Of a stretch of DNA of 64,000 nucleotides, positions 25,376 through 33,986 are shown piece by piece. Source of the DNA: Variovorax beijingensis. Lineage in GTDB: Bacteria > Pseudomonadota > Gammaproteobacteria > Burkholderiales > Burkholderiaceae_C. Made by a program: the position numbers and the translations under genes. Within the stretch, counting starts at the first letter, position 1, and every line of letters starts with the position of its first letter. The DNA is taken from positions 124,001 to 188,000 of the forward strand of contig NZ_VIVL01000001.1 in NCBI RefSeq assembly GCF_007828835.1. Direction: 5' to 3'. Below the pieces are notes generated by a model. That model was not told where the DNA came from and did no database searches. It saw only the letters and a list, made by a program, of their open reading frames with translations.

Positions 25376-25451
25376 TGGAGCGGGAAAAGAGTCTCGAACT
25401 CTCGACCTCAACCTTGGCAAGGTTGCGCTCTACCAACTGAGCTATTCCCGC
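25376..25451 (-). tRNA. tRNA-Gly (anticodon GCC)
   Basis: A 76-nt cloverleaf on the minus strand beginning GCGGGAATAGCTCAGTTGG and ending with an encoded CCA. The acceptor arms GCGGGAA and TTCCCGC pair, the D-arm GCTC/GAGC is intact, the anticodon stem AACCT/AGGTT encloses a loop with GCC, and the T-arm carries GTTCGAG. A terminator follows. I saw no integrase or duplicated tRNA 3' end nearby that would mark an integration site. Confidence 0.97.
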
Positions 25452-25483
25452 ATTTCGAGCCGCAGATTATAGCCTGGTTTTTT

Positions 25484-26392
25484 TCAGTGGCCGAACACCG
25501 ATGCGCGGTGCAGCGAAATGCCGGCCATCACGCCATCGGCCGAAGCCATCGTGGCGTTGTGGAACATCATGGCCGCATCCCCGGCCGCGAACACGCCGGG
25601 CACCGTGGTCATCTTCATCGCGTCGGTGCGGATCAGCGGGCCGAAGCCGCCTTCGTCGATTGCGCATCCGAGCTGCTCGGCCAGCGGGCTCGCCAGGCGC
25701 GTGCGCGGCACGAGGAACATCGCATCGAGCGGCACGCGCCGCCCGTCCGCGAGGCGCACGTCCGAGAGCTCGGCAGGCGACGGCCCCTCGAGCGCCGCGA
25801 TGGGGCCCGGCTCGATCGCCACGCCGCGCGCCTGCAGCCTGGCGCGCGTCTCCTCGTCCACCGTGTTGTTGCCGTTGAGGAACAGCGTGGCCGATCCCCA
25901 TTCGGCGAACAGGATCGCATGCTCGGGCGCATGCGGCCGCTCGATCAGGATGCCCAGGCGCCGGCCGCCGACTTCATAGCCGTGGCAGTACGGGCAGTGC
26001 AGCACGCTGTGGCCCCAGCGTTCGCGCACGCCCTCGATCTGCGGAAAGCCGTCCTCGACACCGAAGGCGAGCACGATCCGGCGGGCCGACAGCGGCGCGC
26101 CGCCGCTTTCGAGCGAAACAGCGAACCCGCCCGCGCCATCGGCCTGCGCCTCGGCGACCCGGCCCTCGACGAAGCTGGCATTCGGATACGCGAGCACCTT
26201 GGCGCGCGCATCGGCAATCATCTTCAGCGGCGGCGTGCCGTCCTGGCCGAAGAAGCCGTGCGAAGCGGCGGCGAAGCGGTTGCGCGGCGCGCCCGCATCG
26301 ACGATGCAGACCTTTTTTCGCGCGCGCGCAAGCTGCAGGGCAGCGGAGAGGCCGGCAAAACTGCCGCCCACGACCAGAGCGTCATAGTGCAT
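25484..26392 (-). CDS. Thioredoxin reductase-like NAD(P)/FAD-dependent oxidoreductase
   Basis: A 302-residue flavoprotein with FAD motif [19 protein letters not shown] at the start and the redox-active [17 protein letters not shown] in the central NAD domain, in place of the CATC of classical Trx[14 protein letters not shown] near the end is the usual FAD-binding closure. The CPYCHG variety is found in small TrxR-like proteins that often pair with Rrf2 regulators; their electron acceptor is mostly unknown. It overlaps the upstream Rrf2 gene by 11 bases and is therefore its operon partner, implying response to a redox or nitrosative signal. Confidence 0.82.
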   Translation of the reverse strand: MHYDALVVGGSFAGLSAALQLARARKKVCIVDAGAPRNRFAAASHGFFGQDGTPPLKMIADARAKVLAYPNASFVEGRVAEAQADGAGGFAVSLESGGAPLSARRIVLAFGVEDGFPQIEGVRERWGHSVLHCPYCHGYEVGGRRLGILIERPHAPEHAILFAEWGSATLFLNGNNTVDEETRARLQARGVAIEPGPIAALEGPSPAELSDVRLADGRRVPLDAMFLVPRTRLASPLAEQLGCAIDEGGFGPLIRTDAMKMTTVPGVFAAGDAAMMFHNATMASADGVMAGISLHRASVFGH

Positions 26393-26843
26393 GTTCGATG
26401 TCCTTGCGAGTGAAGCCGCCGCCCGTCATGCGGCGATGAAAGTCCCGGGAAAGATCGGCCAGCGTGATGCTGCTGAAACGCTCGAGCAGCAGGGCCTCGG
26501 CCTCGCGGCAGGCGCCGTCGAGCGCCGCGTTCACGGCCTGCTCGACGATGCAGCCGGGGCTCTCGGTGCGGTTGCCCATGGCCAGCAGCGCCGGAGACCC
26601 CACGGCCTGGTGGATGTCGCCGAGCGTCACGGCATCGAGCGGGCACGACAGCACCCAGCCGCCGCCATGGCCCTTGGCCGAACTCACGAAGCCGGCCTGG
26701 CGCAGGCCCGCCATGACCCGGCGCACGACGACGGGGTTGGTCTGCATGGCCATGGCCAGCGATTCGGAGGTGACGGGCCCTTCCATCTCGGCCATGTGCA
26801 GCAGTGCGTGGAGAACGCCTGAAAGCTTGCTGTCTCGTTTCAT
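26382..26843 (-). CDS. Rrf2-family transcriptional regulator
   Basis: A 153-residue Rrf2 protein with winged HTH at about residues 8-60 ([20 protein letters not shown]) and the wing [20 protein letters not shown] typical of YwnA-like members. Three cysteines occur (in SCPLD, GCIVE and ACREAE) but the close triad that binds Fe-S in IscR/NsrR is missing, so a metal cluster is uncertain. A perfect 11-base inverted repeat covers the start codon, which argues for autorepression. No Shine-Dalgarno sequence is seen upstream of the ATG at 26843, suggesting a leaderless or very short-leader message. Confidence 0.85.
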   Translation of the reverse strand: MKRDSKLSGVLHALLHMAEMEGPVTSESLAMAMQTNPVVVRRVMAGLRQAGFVSSAKGHGGGWVLSCPLDAVTLGDIHQAVGSPALLAMGNRTESPGCIVEQAVNAALDGACREAEALLLERFSSITLADLSRDFHRRMTGGGFTRKDIEHAL

Positions 26844-26866
26844 GCAACATTATTAGTTGCATGAAA
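26838..26866. promoter_or_regulatory. Perfect palindromic operator over the rrf2 start
   Basis: TTTCATGCAAC and GTTGCATGAAA form a perfect 11-base inverted repeat with an A/T-only 7-base centre. Read leftward, the centre gives TAATAAT, a good -10 element a few bases before the Rrf2 ATG at 26843. Bound protein would block both transcription initiation and the start codon region. Confidence 0.65.
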
Positions 26867-27129
26867 GGCCGGGCATCCAGGAAGATCGCCTTTGACCCTG
26901 CCGCTGAAAAGGTTGCCTGGCCTCCCGCCGTGCTGGTTCTGATCCTCTCGCAGGCAAGAAGGAGGCGCCGCCTAACGCATCACCCCCCATTCCGGACGAC
27001 GGAGGCGTCCCACACGCGCCGGCGGCCGCCTCGCACACGGCGACATGTGCGGAGGTGGTCACGGTAGCGACCGAACTGGCCCAAAGCCGGTTCTGGTCAA
27101 TGACCATTCAACGAAAGGAAAAGTCACCT

Positions 27130-27669
27130 ATGAAGCAGCAACAACACAAATCCCTTTTCGTCGGCGCCTTGCTCGCAGGCCTTCTTGCCATGAGCGGCTT
27201 CGCACAGGCACAAGGCGTCGGGGTCGGCGTGGGCGTGAATGCCGATGTCAACACATCGGGCAGCGCGAACGCGACCCAACGCCAGGGCGCCGCGGGCGCC
27301 GGTGCACGCACCGATGCAGCCGCGCAGACGCGCACCGAGGGAAGCGCCGGCGTGCAGCCGGTCGAAGTCCCCGGCAAGGCCGCAGGCGGCCTGGGCAATA
27401 CCCTGGGCGGCGTGGTCGGTGGCGCGACGGGCGCGGTCGGCGGTGCCACTGGCGCAGTCAGCGGCGCGACCGGCGCGGTGGGCGGCGCCGCCAATGCTGC
27501 GACCGGCACGGCCCGCAACGTGACCGGCGCGACGAACGTCGTGGGCGACACGTTGGGCGGCGCGACCGGCGCCGCGGGCTCGGCCGGCGGCGCGCTGAAG
27601 GCGCCAGCCGTGGATGCCAAGGCGCGCGGCAAGGCGCAGGGTTCCGGCGCGGTCGACGTCAAGAAATAA
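27130..27669 (+). CDS. Gly/Ala-rich secreted protein of unknown function
   Basis: A 179-residue protein I cannot assign to a family. It has a clear signal peptide (MKQQQHKSLFVGALLAGLLA, then MSGFAQA), a mature N-terminus GVGVGVGVNADVNTSGSAN and a low-complexity Gly/Ala/Thr/Val body. Residues 97-117 are three tandem heptads GGATGAV, GGATGAV, SGATGAV. The C-terminus is basic (ARGKAQGSGAVDVKK). No cysteine or lipobox is present, so it should be periplasmic or released. AAAGGA precedes the ATG at 27130, and a strong terminator follows. It stands alone in its transcript. A surface, matrix or stress-related structural role is only a guess. Confidence 0.75.
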   Translation: MKQQQHKSLFVGALLAGLLAMSGFAQAQGVGVGVGVNADVNTSGSANATQRQGAAGAGARTDAAAQTRTEGSAGVQPVEVPGKAAGGLGNTLGGVVGGATGAVGGATGAVSGATGAVGGAANAATGTARNVTGATNVVGDTLGGATGAAGSAGGALKAPAVDAKARGKAQGSGAVDVKK

Positions 27670-27689
27670 AGCACTTCGCTCAGGGAAAG

Positions 27690-27722
27690 AAGCCCGCGGT
27701 GCGATGCGCCGCGGGCTTTTTT
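27690..27722 (+). terminator. Rho-independent terminator after the Gly/Ala-rich gene
   Basis: AAGCCCGCGG and CCGCGGGCTT form a perfect 10-base stem around a 9-base loop, followed by a run of six T. It lies 20 bases after the TAA at 27667-27669 and abuts the end of the converging MaoC-like gene. Confidence 0.88.
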
Positions 27723-28161
27723 AACTTGCTTCCAGCCTGAACAGGCTCGTCACTTCGACATCGAGCACCATCAGCTCGCGCTGGTTGAAGAGCCGCCAGC
27801 GCCAGCGCAGGATGCCGAGCGTCGGCCGTTTTTCGGAGCGCCGCGCCTCGATGACGTCGGCCACCAGCCGCAAGGCATCGCCGGGCCGCACCGGATGCGG
27901 CCAGCGCACATGCTCGAGTCCCGGCGACGCAAAGGACTCCGAGCCCCTGAGTGCGGCATCGACCACGAGCCGCATCGCGATCGAGCAGGTGTGCCAGCCG
28001 CTCGCGATCAGTCCGCCGAAGGCGCTGTCCGCGGCGGCGACGGCGTCGGTGTGGAACCACTGCGGGTCGTAGGCCTGCGCAAAGCCGACGAGCTCCGCTT
28101 CGGACACGACGTAGGGCCCGGCCTTGATGACCTGGCCGGGGTGGAAGTCGGCGAACTTCAT
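27721..28161 (-). CDS. MaoC-like hotdog-fold dehydratase at end of box operon
   Basis: A 146-residue hotdog protein of the MaoC dehydratase family. DPQWFHTDAVAAADSAFGGL carries the Asp-x5-His hydratase motif, and LIASGWHTCSIAMRL follows as in R-specific enoyl-CoA hydratases. It begins only 10 bases after the boxA stop on the same strand, so it is very probably co-transcribed with boxCBA. In the box pathway a hydratase is needed after dehydroadipyl-CoA; this gene is a candidate, though general beta-oxidation enzymes could do that step. The last codons run into the terminator of the facing gene. Confidence 0.78.
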   Translation of the reverse strand: MKFADFHPGQVIKAGPYVVSEAELVGFAQAYDPQWFHTDAVAAADSAFGGLIASGWHTCSIAMRLVVDAALRGSESFASPGLEHVRWPHPVRPGDALRLVADVIEARRSEKRPTLGILRWRWRLFNQRELMVLDVEVTSLFRLEAS

Positions 28162-28171
28162 TCGCCGCAGC

Positions 28172-29464
28172 TTAATACGTCTCCAGGTGCAGGCGGCCTT
28201 CGCGCTTCAATGCGGCGCCGACGGTGTCCCAGTCGAGCCCGGCTTCCTTCGCCACGTCGCGCAATGCGAGCACCACGCCTTCTTCCATGCTCTTGAGCCC
28301 GCACACGTAGAAGTGGCTCGCGCCGTCCTTCAGCAGCGCGGCCAGGTCGGCGGCGCGCTCGCGCATCAGGTCCTGCACGTAGCGCTTGGGTTGGCCCGGC
28401 GTGCGCGAGAACGCGAGGTTGATGTCGATGAAGTCCTTGGGCAGCGACTGCAGCGGACCGAAGTACGGCAGCTCCTGCTGGGTGCGCGCGCCAAAGAACA
28501 GCATGAGCTTGCCGCCTTCGAACTTGCCGCTCTTGCGCAGGCGCCGGCGCCATTCGGTCATGGCGCGCATCGGCGCGCTGCCGGTGCCGGTGCAGATCAT
28601 CACGATGTGCGACTTGGGATGGTTCGGCATCAGGAACGAGGAACCGAAGGGCCCCACTACCTGCACCGTGTCGCCCACCTTCAGGTCGCAGATGTAGTTC
28701 GAGCACACGCCGCGCACCGGGTCGCCCTGGTGGTCCTCGGTCACGCGTTTCACGGTGAGCGACACGTTGTTGTAGCCGGGCCGCTCGCCGTTGCGCGGGC
28801 TGGCCACCGAGTACTGGCGCGCATGGTGGCGCTTGGCCGTAGCATCGACGCCCGGCGGGACGATGCCGATCGACTGGCCTTCGAGCACCGGGAACGGCAC
28901 CACGCCGAAGTCGAGCACGATGTGGTGGGTCTCGCTGTCGAAGCCGGCCTCGGTGCAGTTGAAGTTGCCCACCACGGTGGCCGTGGTCGGCGACTTGGGC
29001 GCAAAGAGGTTGGTGTAGGCGTGCGCGGCCGACCAGGGCGGCACGGTGGCGCCGTACTGGGCGGAGTTGAAGGCGGGCTCGACGGACTCGACCGCGGCCT
29101 GGGCTTGCGCCTGGGTCTGCGCGGGCACGGCGGCTGCCGCATCGCCGGCCGCTTCGGCGGACACGCCAGCGGCTTCCAGCTCCTCGGGCGTGAGCTCCGC
29201 GGGCAGCGATTCCCAGCTGAGCTGTTCCTCGATCGTGTAGGCGCGCACCAGCGGCATGGTGCGCCAGTTGTCGATCGAACCCGTGGGGCACGGCGAGATG
29301 CAGGCCATGCAGCCATTGCAGACGTCGGCCCGCACGACGTAGTTGTTGTCGTCGTGCGTGATCGCGTTGACGGGGCAGGTGGCCTCGCAGGTGTTGCAGC
29401 GGATGCAGATCTCGGGGTCGATCAGGTGCTGCTTGATGACTCCGGCTTCAACGGCCATGTCCAT
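28172..29464 (-). CDS. boxA: Benzoyl-CoA 2,3-epoxidase reductase component BoxA
   Basis: A 430-residue NADPH-dependent iron-sulphur flavoprotein that supplies electrons to BoxB. Two ferredoxin-type 4Fe-4S motifs are near the N-terminus ([14 protein letters not shown] and [14 protein letters not shown]). An Ala/Gln-rich linker follows at about residues 95-130, then a ferredoxin-NADP reductase module with [36 protein letters not shown] and [15 protein letters not shown]. The ATG at 29464 is preceded by CAGGAG, and the frame upstream of it is repeat DNA. It is the third gene of the boxC-boxB-boxA order and is separated from boxB by a family B repeat. Confidence 0.96.
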   Translation of the reverse strand: MDMAVEAGVIKQHLIDPEICIRCNTCEATCPVNAITHDDNNYVVRADVCNGCMACISPCPTGSIDNWRTMPLVRAYTIEEQLSWESLPAELTPEELEAAGVSAEAAGDAAAAVPAQTQAQAQAAVESVEPAFNSAQYGATVPPWSAAHAYTNLFAPKSPTTATVVGNFNCTEAGFDSETHHIVLDFGVVPFPVLEGQSIGIVPPGVDATAKRHHARQYSVASPRNGERPGYNNVSLTVKRVTEDHQGDPVRGVCSNYICDLKVGDTVQVVGPFGSSFLMPNHPKSHIVMICTGTGSAPMRAMTEWRRRLRKSGKFEGGKLMLFFGARTQQELPYFGPLQSLPKDFIDINLAFSRTPGQPKRYVQDLMRERAADLAALLKDGASHFYVCGLKSMEEGVVLALRDVAKEAGLDWDTVGAALKREGRLHLETY

Positions 29465-29480
29465 GTTGTTCTCTCCTGAA

Positions 29481-29580
29481 AGCCCTCCCCTTTCGGGGGA
29501 GGGTTGGGTGGGGGCCCGCGGCGCTTGTCGTGGTCGCGCTGCTGCCCCCATCCCAGCCTTCCCCCGGAAGGGGAAGGAGC
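29481..29580. repeat. Family B BIME-like repeat, copy 1 (between boxB and boxA)
   Basis: Two hairpins face each other across about 50 bases: CCCTCCCC/GGGGAGGG at 29483-29503 and CCTTCCCC/GGGGAAGG at 29557-29577. After the hairpin the left end reads GGGTTGGGTGGGGGC; the right end in reverse complement reads GGCTGGGATGGGGGC, so the element is an inverted pair of one short palindromic unit. The same architecture recurs at 37751-37863. It lies within an operon and may modulate boxB versus boxA message. Confidence 0.8.
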
Positions 29581-29594
29581 AATACCAATACCAA

Positions 29595-31022
29595 TCAGCC
29601 GAAACGCACGTACTCGAAATCCACCGGCTGGCGGTTGATGCCCATCACCGGCGGCGAGATCCAGCCCGCGAACTTGCCCGGCTCGACCACGCGGCCCATC
29701 AACGATGCCACGAAAGCGAAGTCTTCGGCACTGGGCAACCACTCGCTCTTCTTGGCGGCCCATTCCACGTCGTTCACCACGCGGCCCTCGGGCGACATCT
29801 TGATGCCGGCGAGCGCGCCGATCTGGCGGTTGAAGGCCTTGTGCGGCACGGTCAGGCGCGTGGGAATGCCGGCCTTCTCGAGCACCTTGTTCCAGCGGCC
29901 GACGCCGGCCACCGAGTCCTTGATGAAGTCGTCGCGCAGCACTTCGTTGAGGGCGTTGAGCATCGGCACGTCCTTCTCGACGAGCTGGCCGTCCTTCACT
30001 TCCAGCACCTTGTAGGTCTGGCCCTTGAGCACGTGGTCGTCGCCCCGCTTGCCTTCTTCGTAGCGGCCCTTCAGGCCAGAGCTGTAGAAGATGGCGGCGT
30101 TGCTCGACTGGTCGGCGCCGAACAGGTCGATGGTCACGCTGTAGTGGAAGTTCAGGTAGCGCTGGATCGTGCCCAGGTCGATGGCGCCGGCCGCGCGCAC
30201 CTTCTGCGGGTCGTCGGTCTTGAGCTCGTTCATGACCTGCGCGGTGCGCGCGAGCACGCGCGAGACGCCGCTCTCGCCCACGAACATGTGGTGCGCTTCC
30301 TCGGTCAGCATGAACTTGGTGGTGCGCGCCAGCGGATCGAAGGCGCTCTCGGCCAGCGCGGCCAGCTGGAACTTGCCGTCGCGGTCGGTGAAGTAGGTGA
30401 ACATGAAGAACGCGAGCCAGTCGGGCGTCTTCTCGTTGAAGGCACCCAGAATGCGCGGGTTGTCCTGGTCGCCCGAGGTGCGCTGCAAGAGCGCCTCGGC
30501 CTCCTCGCGGCCGTCGCGGCCGAAGTGCTTGTGCAGCAGGTAGACCATGGCCCACAGGTGGCGGCCCTCTTCCACGTTGATCTGGAACAGGTTGCGCAGG
30601 TCGTACATCGAAGGCGTCGTGAGGCCCAGGTGGCGCTGCTGCTCGACCGAGGCGGGCTCGGTGTCGCCCTGCGTCACGATGATGCGGCGCAGGTTGGCGC
30701 GGTGTTCGCCGGGCACGTCCTGCCAGGCCTTCTCGCCCTTGTGGTCGCCGAAGTGGATCTCGCGGTTGGCGTCGCCGGGGTTCAGGAAGATGCCCCAGCG
30801 GTAGTCGCGCATCTTCACGTGGCCGAACTGGGCCCAGCCCTGCGGGTCGACGCTCACGGCCGTGCGCAGGTAGACCTCGTGGTTGGTCGATCCCTCGGGG
30901 CCCACGTCGTCCCACCAGTTGATGAAGTTGGGCTGCCAGCCTTCGAGCGCGCGCTGCAGCGTGCGGTCTTCGCCGAGGTTGACGTTGTTGGGGATCTTCT
31001 CGCTGTAGTTGATCGTGCTCAT
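29595..31022 (-). CDS. boxB: Benzoyl-CoA 2,3-epoxidase oxygenase component BoxB
   Basis: A 475-residue di-iron monooxygenase that epoxidises benzoyl-CoA at the 2,3 position. The four-helix di-iron site is visible: Glu near 122 ([10 protein letters not shown]), the EExxH of [39 protein letters not shown] and the second pair in [14 protein letters not shown]. These line up, with an offset of two, with the iron ligands known for the Azoarcus evansii enzyme. Length is standard. The ATG at 31022 follows AAGGAAC. It lies 31 bases downstream of boxC in the expected operon order. Confidence 0.97.
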   Translation of the reverse strand: MSTINYSEKIPNNVNLGEDRTLQRALEGWQPNFINWWDDVGPEGSTNHEVYLRTAVSVDPQGWAQFGHVKMRDYRWGIFLNPGDANREIHFGDHKGEKAWQDVPGEHRANLRRIIVTQGDTEPASVEQQRHLGLTTPSMYDLRNLFQINVEEGRHLWAMVYLLHKHFGRDGREEAEALLQRTSGDQDNPRILGAFNEKTPDWLAFFMFTYFTDRDGKFQLAALAESAFDPLARTTKFMLTEEAHHMFVGESGVSRVLARTAQVMNELKTDDPQKVRAAGAIDLGTIQRYLNFHYSVTIDLFGADQSSNAAIFYSSGLKGRYEEGKRGDDHVLKGQTYKVLEVKDGQLVEKDVPMLNALNEVLRDDFIKDSVAGVGRWNKVLEKAGIPTRLTVPHKAFNRQIGALAGIKMSPEGRVVNDVEWAAKKSEWLPSAEDFAFVASLMGRVVEPGKFAGWISPPVMGINRQPVDFEYVRFG

Positions 31023-31053
31023 CGTTGTTCCTTGGGTTGTTCAGGCTGCCAGT

Positions 31054-32730
31054 TCAAACGCGATTCAAGTCGAAGCCGGCTTTCTCGCCGGTGCCGTAGA
31101 CCTTGAGCGCGCCCTTCTCGCCGACGGCGTTGGGGCGGTTGAAGATCCAGTTCTGCCAGGCGGTGAGCCGGCCGAAGATGCGGGTAGCCATGTTCTCCCG
31201 GCTTGCGAAGCGCAGGTTGGCTTCGAGGCCGGTGAGCGCGTCGGGCGACATGGCGGCGCGCTCCTCGACGGCGATGCGGATCTCGTCGTCCCAGTCGATG
31301 TCGTCGGGCGCGGCGGTGACGAGGCCGAGCTTCAGGGCTTCGTCGGCATCGAGCGGCTGGCCGGCGGCGGCGCGGGCGGCGTCCAGCGGCGCGGCTTCTT
31401 CGTAGAAGCGGCGCTGCAGGCGGCTCTGGTCGTTCACCATCGGGAAGAAGCCGAAGTTGAATTCGTTGAGCACGAGCTTCGGTGCGCGCGCGGCATCGTC
31501 GGGCAGCGCGAGCATATAGCTGCGGTCGGCGGCAAAGGCCAGCTCGGCCAAGGTGCCGGCAAAGCAGGAGCCCGCCTCGACCAGCGCAAACAGGCTGCGC
31601 GACGACACGTCCAGCCGCGCCAGCGTGCGGCGCAGCGCGCCGATGGTCTCGCGCACCAGCCAGTGGTCCTTGTGGGCGAGCATCACGGCATCCGACGCGA
31701 GCACGGCCTGCGCGTCGCCCTCGGTCTTGAGCAGCCAGGTGCCGATGTCGAGCTCGTTGGTGCGCAGGTTGAGGATCGCGTCGTCGAGCTCGCGGCACAC
31801 GGCCAGCGGCCACCACGCGGCGCCCGCCGCTTCGATGGCGGCAATGTCCGCGGGCTGCGTGCCCGCGGGTGCCTTGACGGTGAGGGTGGCGGTGCGCTTG
31901 CTGCGGTCGATCTTCACGTCGACGTGCGAATAGGCGATGCCGTCGGCGCTGTCGGTGCGTTCGAGCCGGCTCAGCGCCACGCCCTTGCCGCTGGCGGGGC
32001 GGTCGCTCGCAGCGGCGAGCTGCGCAGCACGCTCCTGCACGGCGGCAGCGAACTGCGCGGGCTTGGCCACGGCATCGACCAGGCGCCATTCGACCGCGCG
32101 CTGGCCGCGCACGCCTTCGACGCTGGTGCAGAAAATGTCGGCCAGGTCATGGCGCACATGGCGCTTGTCGGTCACGCGGGTCAGGCCGCCGGTGCCGGGC
32201 AGCACGCCGAGCAGCGGCACCTCCGGCAGCGAGACGGCGGAGGAGCGGTCGTCCACCAGCAGGATCTCGTCGCAGGCCAGCGCCAGCTCGTAGCCGCCGC
32301 CGGCGCAGGCGCCGTTCACGGCCGCGATGAACTTGAGGCCCGAATGCTTCGACGAATCCTCGATGCCGTTGCGCGTCTCGTTGGTGAACTTGCAGAAGTT
32401 CACCTTCCAGGCGTGGCTCGACACGCCGAGCATGAAGATGTTGGCGCCCGAGCAGAAGATGCGGTCCTTGCCGCTGGTGACGATCACGCTGCGCACCTCG
32501 GGATGCTCGAAGCGCACGCGGTTGAGCGCGTCGTTGAGCTCGATGTCCACGCCCAGGTCGTAGCTGTTGAGCTTGAGCTTGTAGCCGGGGCGGATGCCGC
32601 CGTCTTCCGCGATGTCGAGCACCAGCCGCGCCACCGGCCCTTCGAAGCTGAGCTTCCAGTGCCTGTATTGCGCGGGTTCGATGCGGTAGTCGACGCGCGG
32701 GGGCGCCTGAAGGGTCGTGGTCTCGGTCAT
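31054..32730 (-). CDS. boxC: 2,3-epoxybenzoyl-CoA dihydrolase BoxC
   Basis: A 558-residue ring-cleaving hydrolase of the enoyl-CoA hydratase superfamily that converts epoxybenzoyl-CoA to 3,4-dehydroadipyl-CoA semialdehyde and formate. The N-terminal crotonase half has SVIVTSGKDRIFCSGANIFM and AVNGACAGGGYELALACDEI for CoA and oxyanion binding, then SLPEVPLLGVLPGTGGLTRV; the second half begins near residue 290. The start at 32730 (MTETTTLQAPPRVDY) is supported by AGGAG about eight bases upstream. It is the first gene of the leftward box operon, with a promoter and operator about 60 bases upstream. Confidence 0.97.
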   Translation of the reverse strand: MTETTTLQAPPRVDYRIEPAQYRHWKLSFEGPVARLVLDIAEDGGIRPGYKLKLNSYDLGVDIELNDALNRVRFEHPEVRSVIVTSGKDRIFCSGANIFMLGVSSHAWKVNFCKFTNETRNGIEDSSKHSGLKFIAAVNGACAGGGYELALACDEILLVDDRSSAVSLPEVPLLGVLPGTGGLTRVTDKRHVRHDLADIFCTSVEGVRGQRAVEWRLVDAVAKPAQFAAAVQERAAQLAAASDRPASGKGVALSRLERTDSADGIAYSHVDVKIDRSKRTATLTVKAPAGTQPADIAAIEAAGAAWWPLAVCRELDDAILNLRTNELDIGTWLLKTEGDAQAVLASDAVMLAHKDHWLVRETIGALRRTLARLDVSSRSLFALVEAGSCFAGTLAELAFAADRSYMLALPDDAARAPKLVLNEFNFGFFPMVNDQSRLQRRFYEEAAPLDAARAAAGQPLDADEALKLGLVTAAPDDIDWDDEIRIAVEERAAMSPDALTGLEANLRFASRENMATRIFGRLTAWQNWIFNRPNAVGEKGALKVYGTGEKAGFDLNRV

Positions 32731-32795
32731 ACGGAAGTCTCCTGTGGGGGCAGATGCAAACCGGAAAAATAATGCACACTCCGGTTCCGATGACA

Positions 32796-32827
32796 TGCAT
32801 CATGCTGCATGCGAACAGGCAAGTCAA
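32796..32827 (-). promoter_or_regulatory. boxC promoter with TGCA-N6-TGCA BoxR operator
   Basis: Reading leftward, TTGACT (32827-32822) and CATGAT (32804-32799) are 17 bases apart, a good sigma70 promoter. TGCA at 32796-32799 and 32806-32809 form TGCA-N6-TGCA, the motif described for BzdR/BoxR operators, lying directly over the -10. A further TGCA (32773-32776) is followed six bases on by GGTTC, close to the TGCA-N6-GGNTA variant. Repression relieved by benzoyl-CoA is the expected behaviour. Confidence 0.7.
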
Positions 32828-32860
32828 TGCCTGAATCTCTTTTTTTCAGATTTCAGGCAT
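32827..32860. promoter_or_regulatory. Inverted repeat just upstream of the boxC -35
   Basis: ATGCCTGAATCT (32827-32838) and AGATTTCAGGCAT (32848-32860) pair as an inverted repeat with a single-base bulge around CTTTTTTTC. It abuts the -35 element. It is not followed by a U-tract in the leftward direction, so it is more likely an activator site than a terminator for boxR. Confidence 0.4.
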
Positions 32861-32891
32861 GGCCAGACATTGAGGCGGCCTTTTTTCCAGC

Positions 32892-32980
32892 GAACACCGC
32901 GGAATCGGCTTTGCCGGGCCGCTGGTGTTGCCCCGGGTAGGGGGTTGGCGTAGCGACACGAAGTGCGCGAAGACTGGGGG
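32892..32980 (-). repeat. Family A dispersed repeat, copy 2 (after boxR)
   Basis: On the minus strand it begins CCCCCAGTCTTCGCGCACTT five bases after the boxR TAG and ends CCGCGGTGTTC, nearly identical to copy 1 with a few substitutions. Both hairpins are retained in weaker form. It runs in the same direction as boxR and separates boxR from the boxC promoter. Confidence 0.85.
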
Positions 32981-32985
32981 CGAGC

Positions 32986-33933
32986 CTAGGCAATCCCCAT
33001 CGACTGGCGGGCCACGGCGCGCAGCGCCTGGAAGCTCTGCGCCAGCGTCTTGCCGCTGGTGTCCACCGAGAGATCGGCCTTCGAATAGAAGGCGGCGCGG
33101 CCGTTCAGGATGCGGCGCAGGTCTTCCATCGCTTCCTTGCTGGCGGCCATGGGACGGGTGTCGCCCTGCGCGGCCACGCGGCCCATGTGCTCCTCGGGCG
33201 CGGCCTGCAGCCACACGGTGGTGCAGTGCGCGAGCAGTTCGTTGAAGGTGGCCGGGTCCGAGACGATGCCGCCCGGCGTGGCGATGACCACCTCGCCGTA
33301 GATCTGGATGGTTTCCTCGAGCGCGCGGCGCTCGTAGCGGCGGTAGGCATTGGTGCCATAGAGGTCGTGGATCTCGCGCACGCTGCAGCCCGCGAGCTTC
33401 TCGATGTCGCGGCTCAGCTCCACGAAGGGCACGTCGAGGTCGTCGGCCAGCATCTGGCCGAGCGTCGACTTGCCCGCGCCGCGCAGGCCCACGAGCGCGA
33501 TGCGGCGGTGGCGCGCCGGATCGACCGAGGCCGTGCCCAGCAACTCACCCACCGCCACGCGCACGCGGCGCAGGTCGGCCTCGCTGCGGTTCTCGAGCAG
33601 CTCGCGGATCAGCAGCCATTCGGGCGAACTGGTGGTCACGTCGCCGACCAGCTCGGCCAGCGAACAATGCAGCGCGCCAGCCACCTGCTGCAGCACCAGG
33701 ATCGACGCATTGCCGATGCCGTATTCGAGATTGGCCAGGTGCCGCTCCGACACGTCGGCCGCAATGGCTACCGCCTTGCGCGTGAGGCCGCGCTGCGCGC
33801 GCAGATTGCGCACGCGCTCGCCCAATGCCGCCAGCAATGGATTCTTGGCCTCCGCGGCCGGTGCCGCCGGGTTGCCGGCGCGTTGGCCTTCTTCGGGCGC
33901 GGGGGCCAGCACCGCGTCTACGTGCTCGTTCAT
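32986..33933 (-). CDS. boxR: Benzoyl-CoA-responsive regulator BoxR (HTH-shikimate kinase fusion)
   Basis: A 315-residue regulator of the BzdR/BoxR type. Residues about 34-95 are a Cro/CI-type HTH (RKAVAIAADVSERHLANLEY), followed by a linker and a shikimate-kinase-like domain from about 140 with the P-loop ALVGLRGAGKSTLG. In relatives this domain binds benzoyl-CoA instead of shikimate, and binding releases the N-terminal domain from TGCA-rich operators. A GAGGAC site precedes the ATG at 33933. It is divergent from the DUF4863-boxD operon and lies upstream of boxC, so it can control both arms of the pathway. Confidence 0.95.
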   Translation of the reverse strand: MNEHVDAVLAPAPEEGQRAGNPAAPAAEAKNPLLAALGERVRNLRAQRGLTRKAVAIAADVSERHLANLEYGIGNASILVLQQVAGALHCSLAELVGDVTTSSPEWLLIRELLENRSEADLRRVRVAVGELLGTASVDPARHRRIALVGLRGAGKSTLGQMLADDLDVPFVELSRDIEKLAGCSVREIHDLYGTNAYRRYERRALEETIQIYGEVVIATPGGIVSDPATFNELLAHCTTVWLQAAPEEHMGRVAAQGDTRPMAASKEAMEDLRRILNGRAAFYSKADLSVDTSGKTLAQSFQALRAVARQSMGIA

Positions 33934-33986
33934 GCATGTCCTCGTTCTTGGCCGGGATTGTGCGCGCTCAGGGTAAACACCATAGA

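Noticed and set aside
25376..25451. tRNA-Gly as an integration site for a genomic island
   Set aside because: No integrase and no repeated tRNA 3' end found on either side; composition does not change across it.
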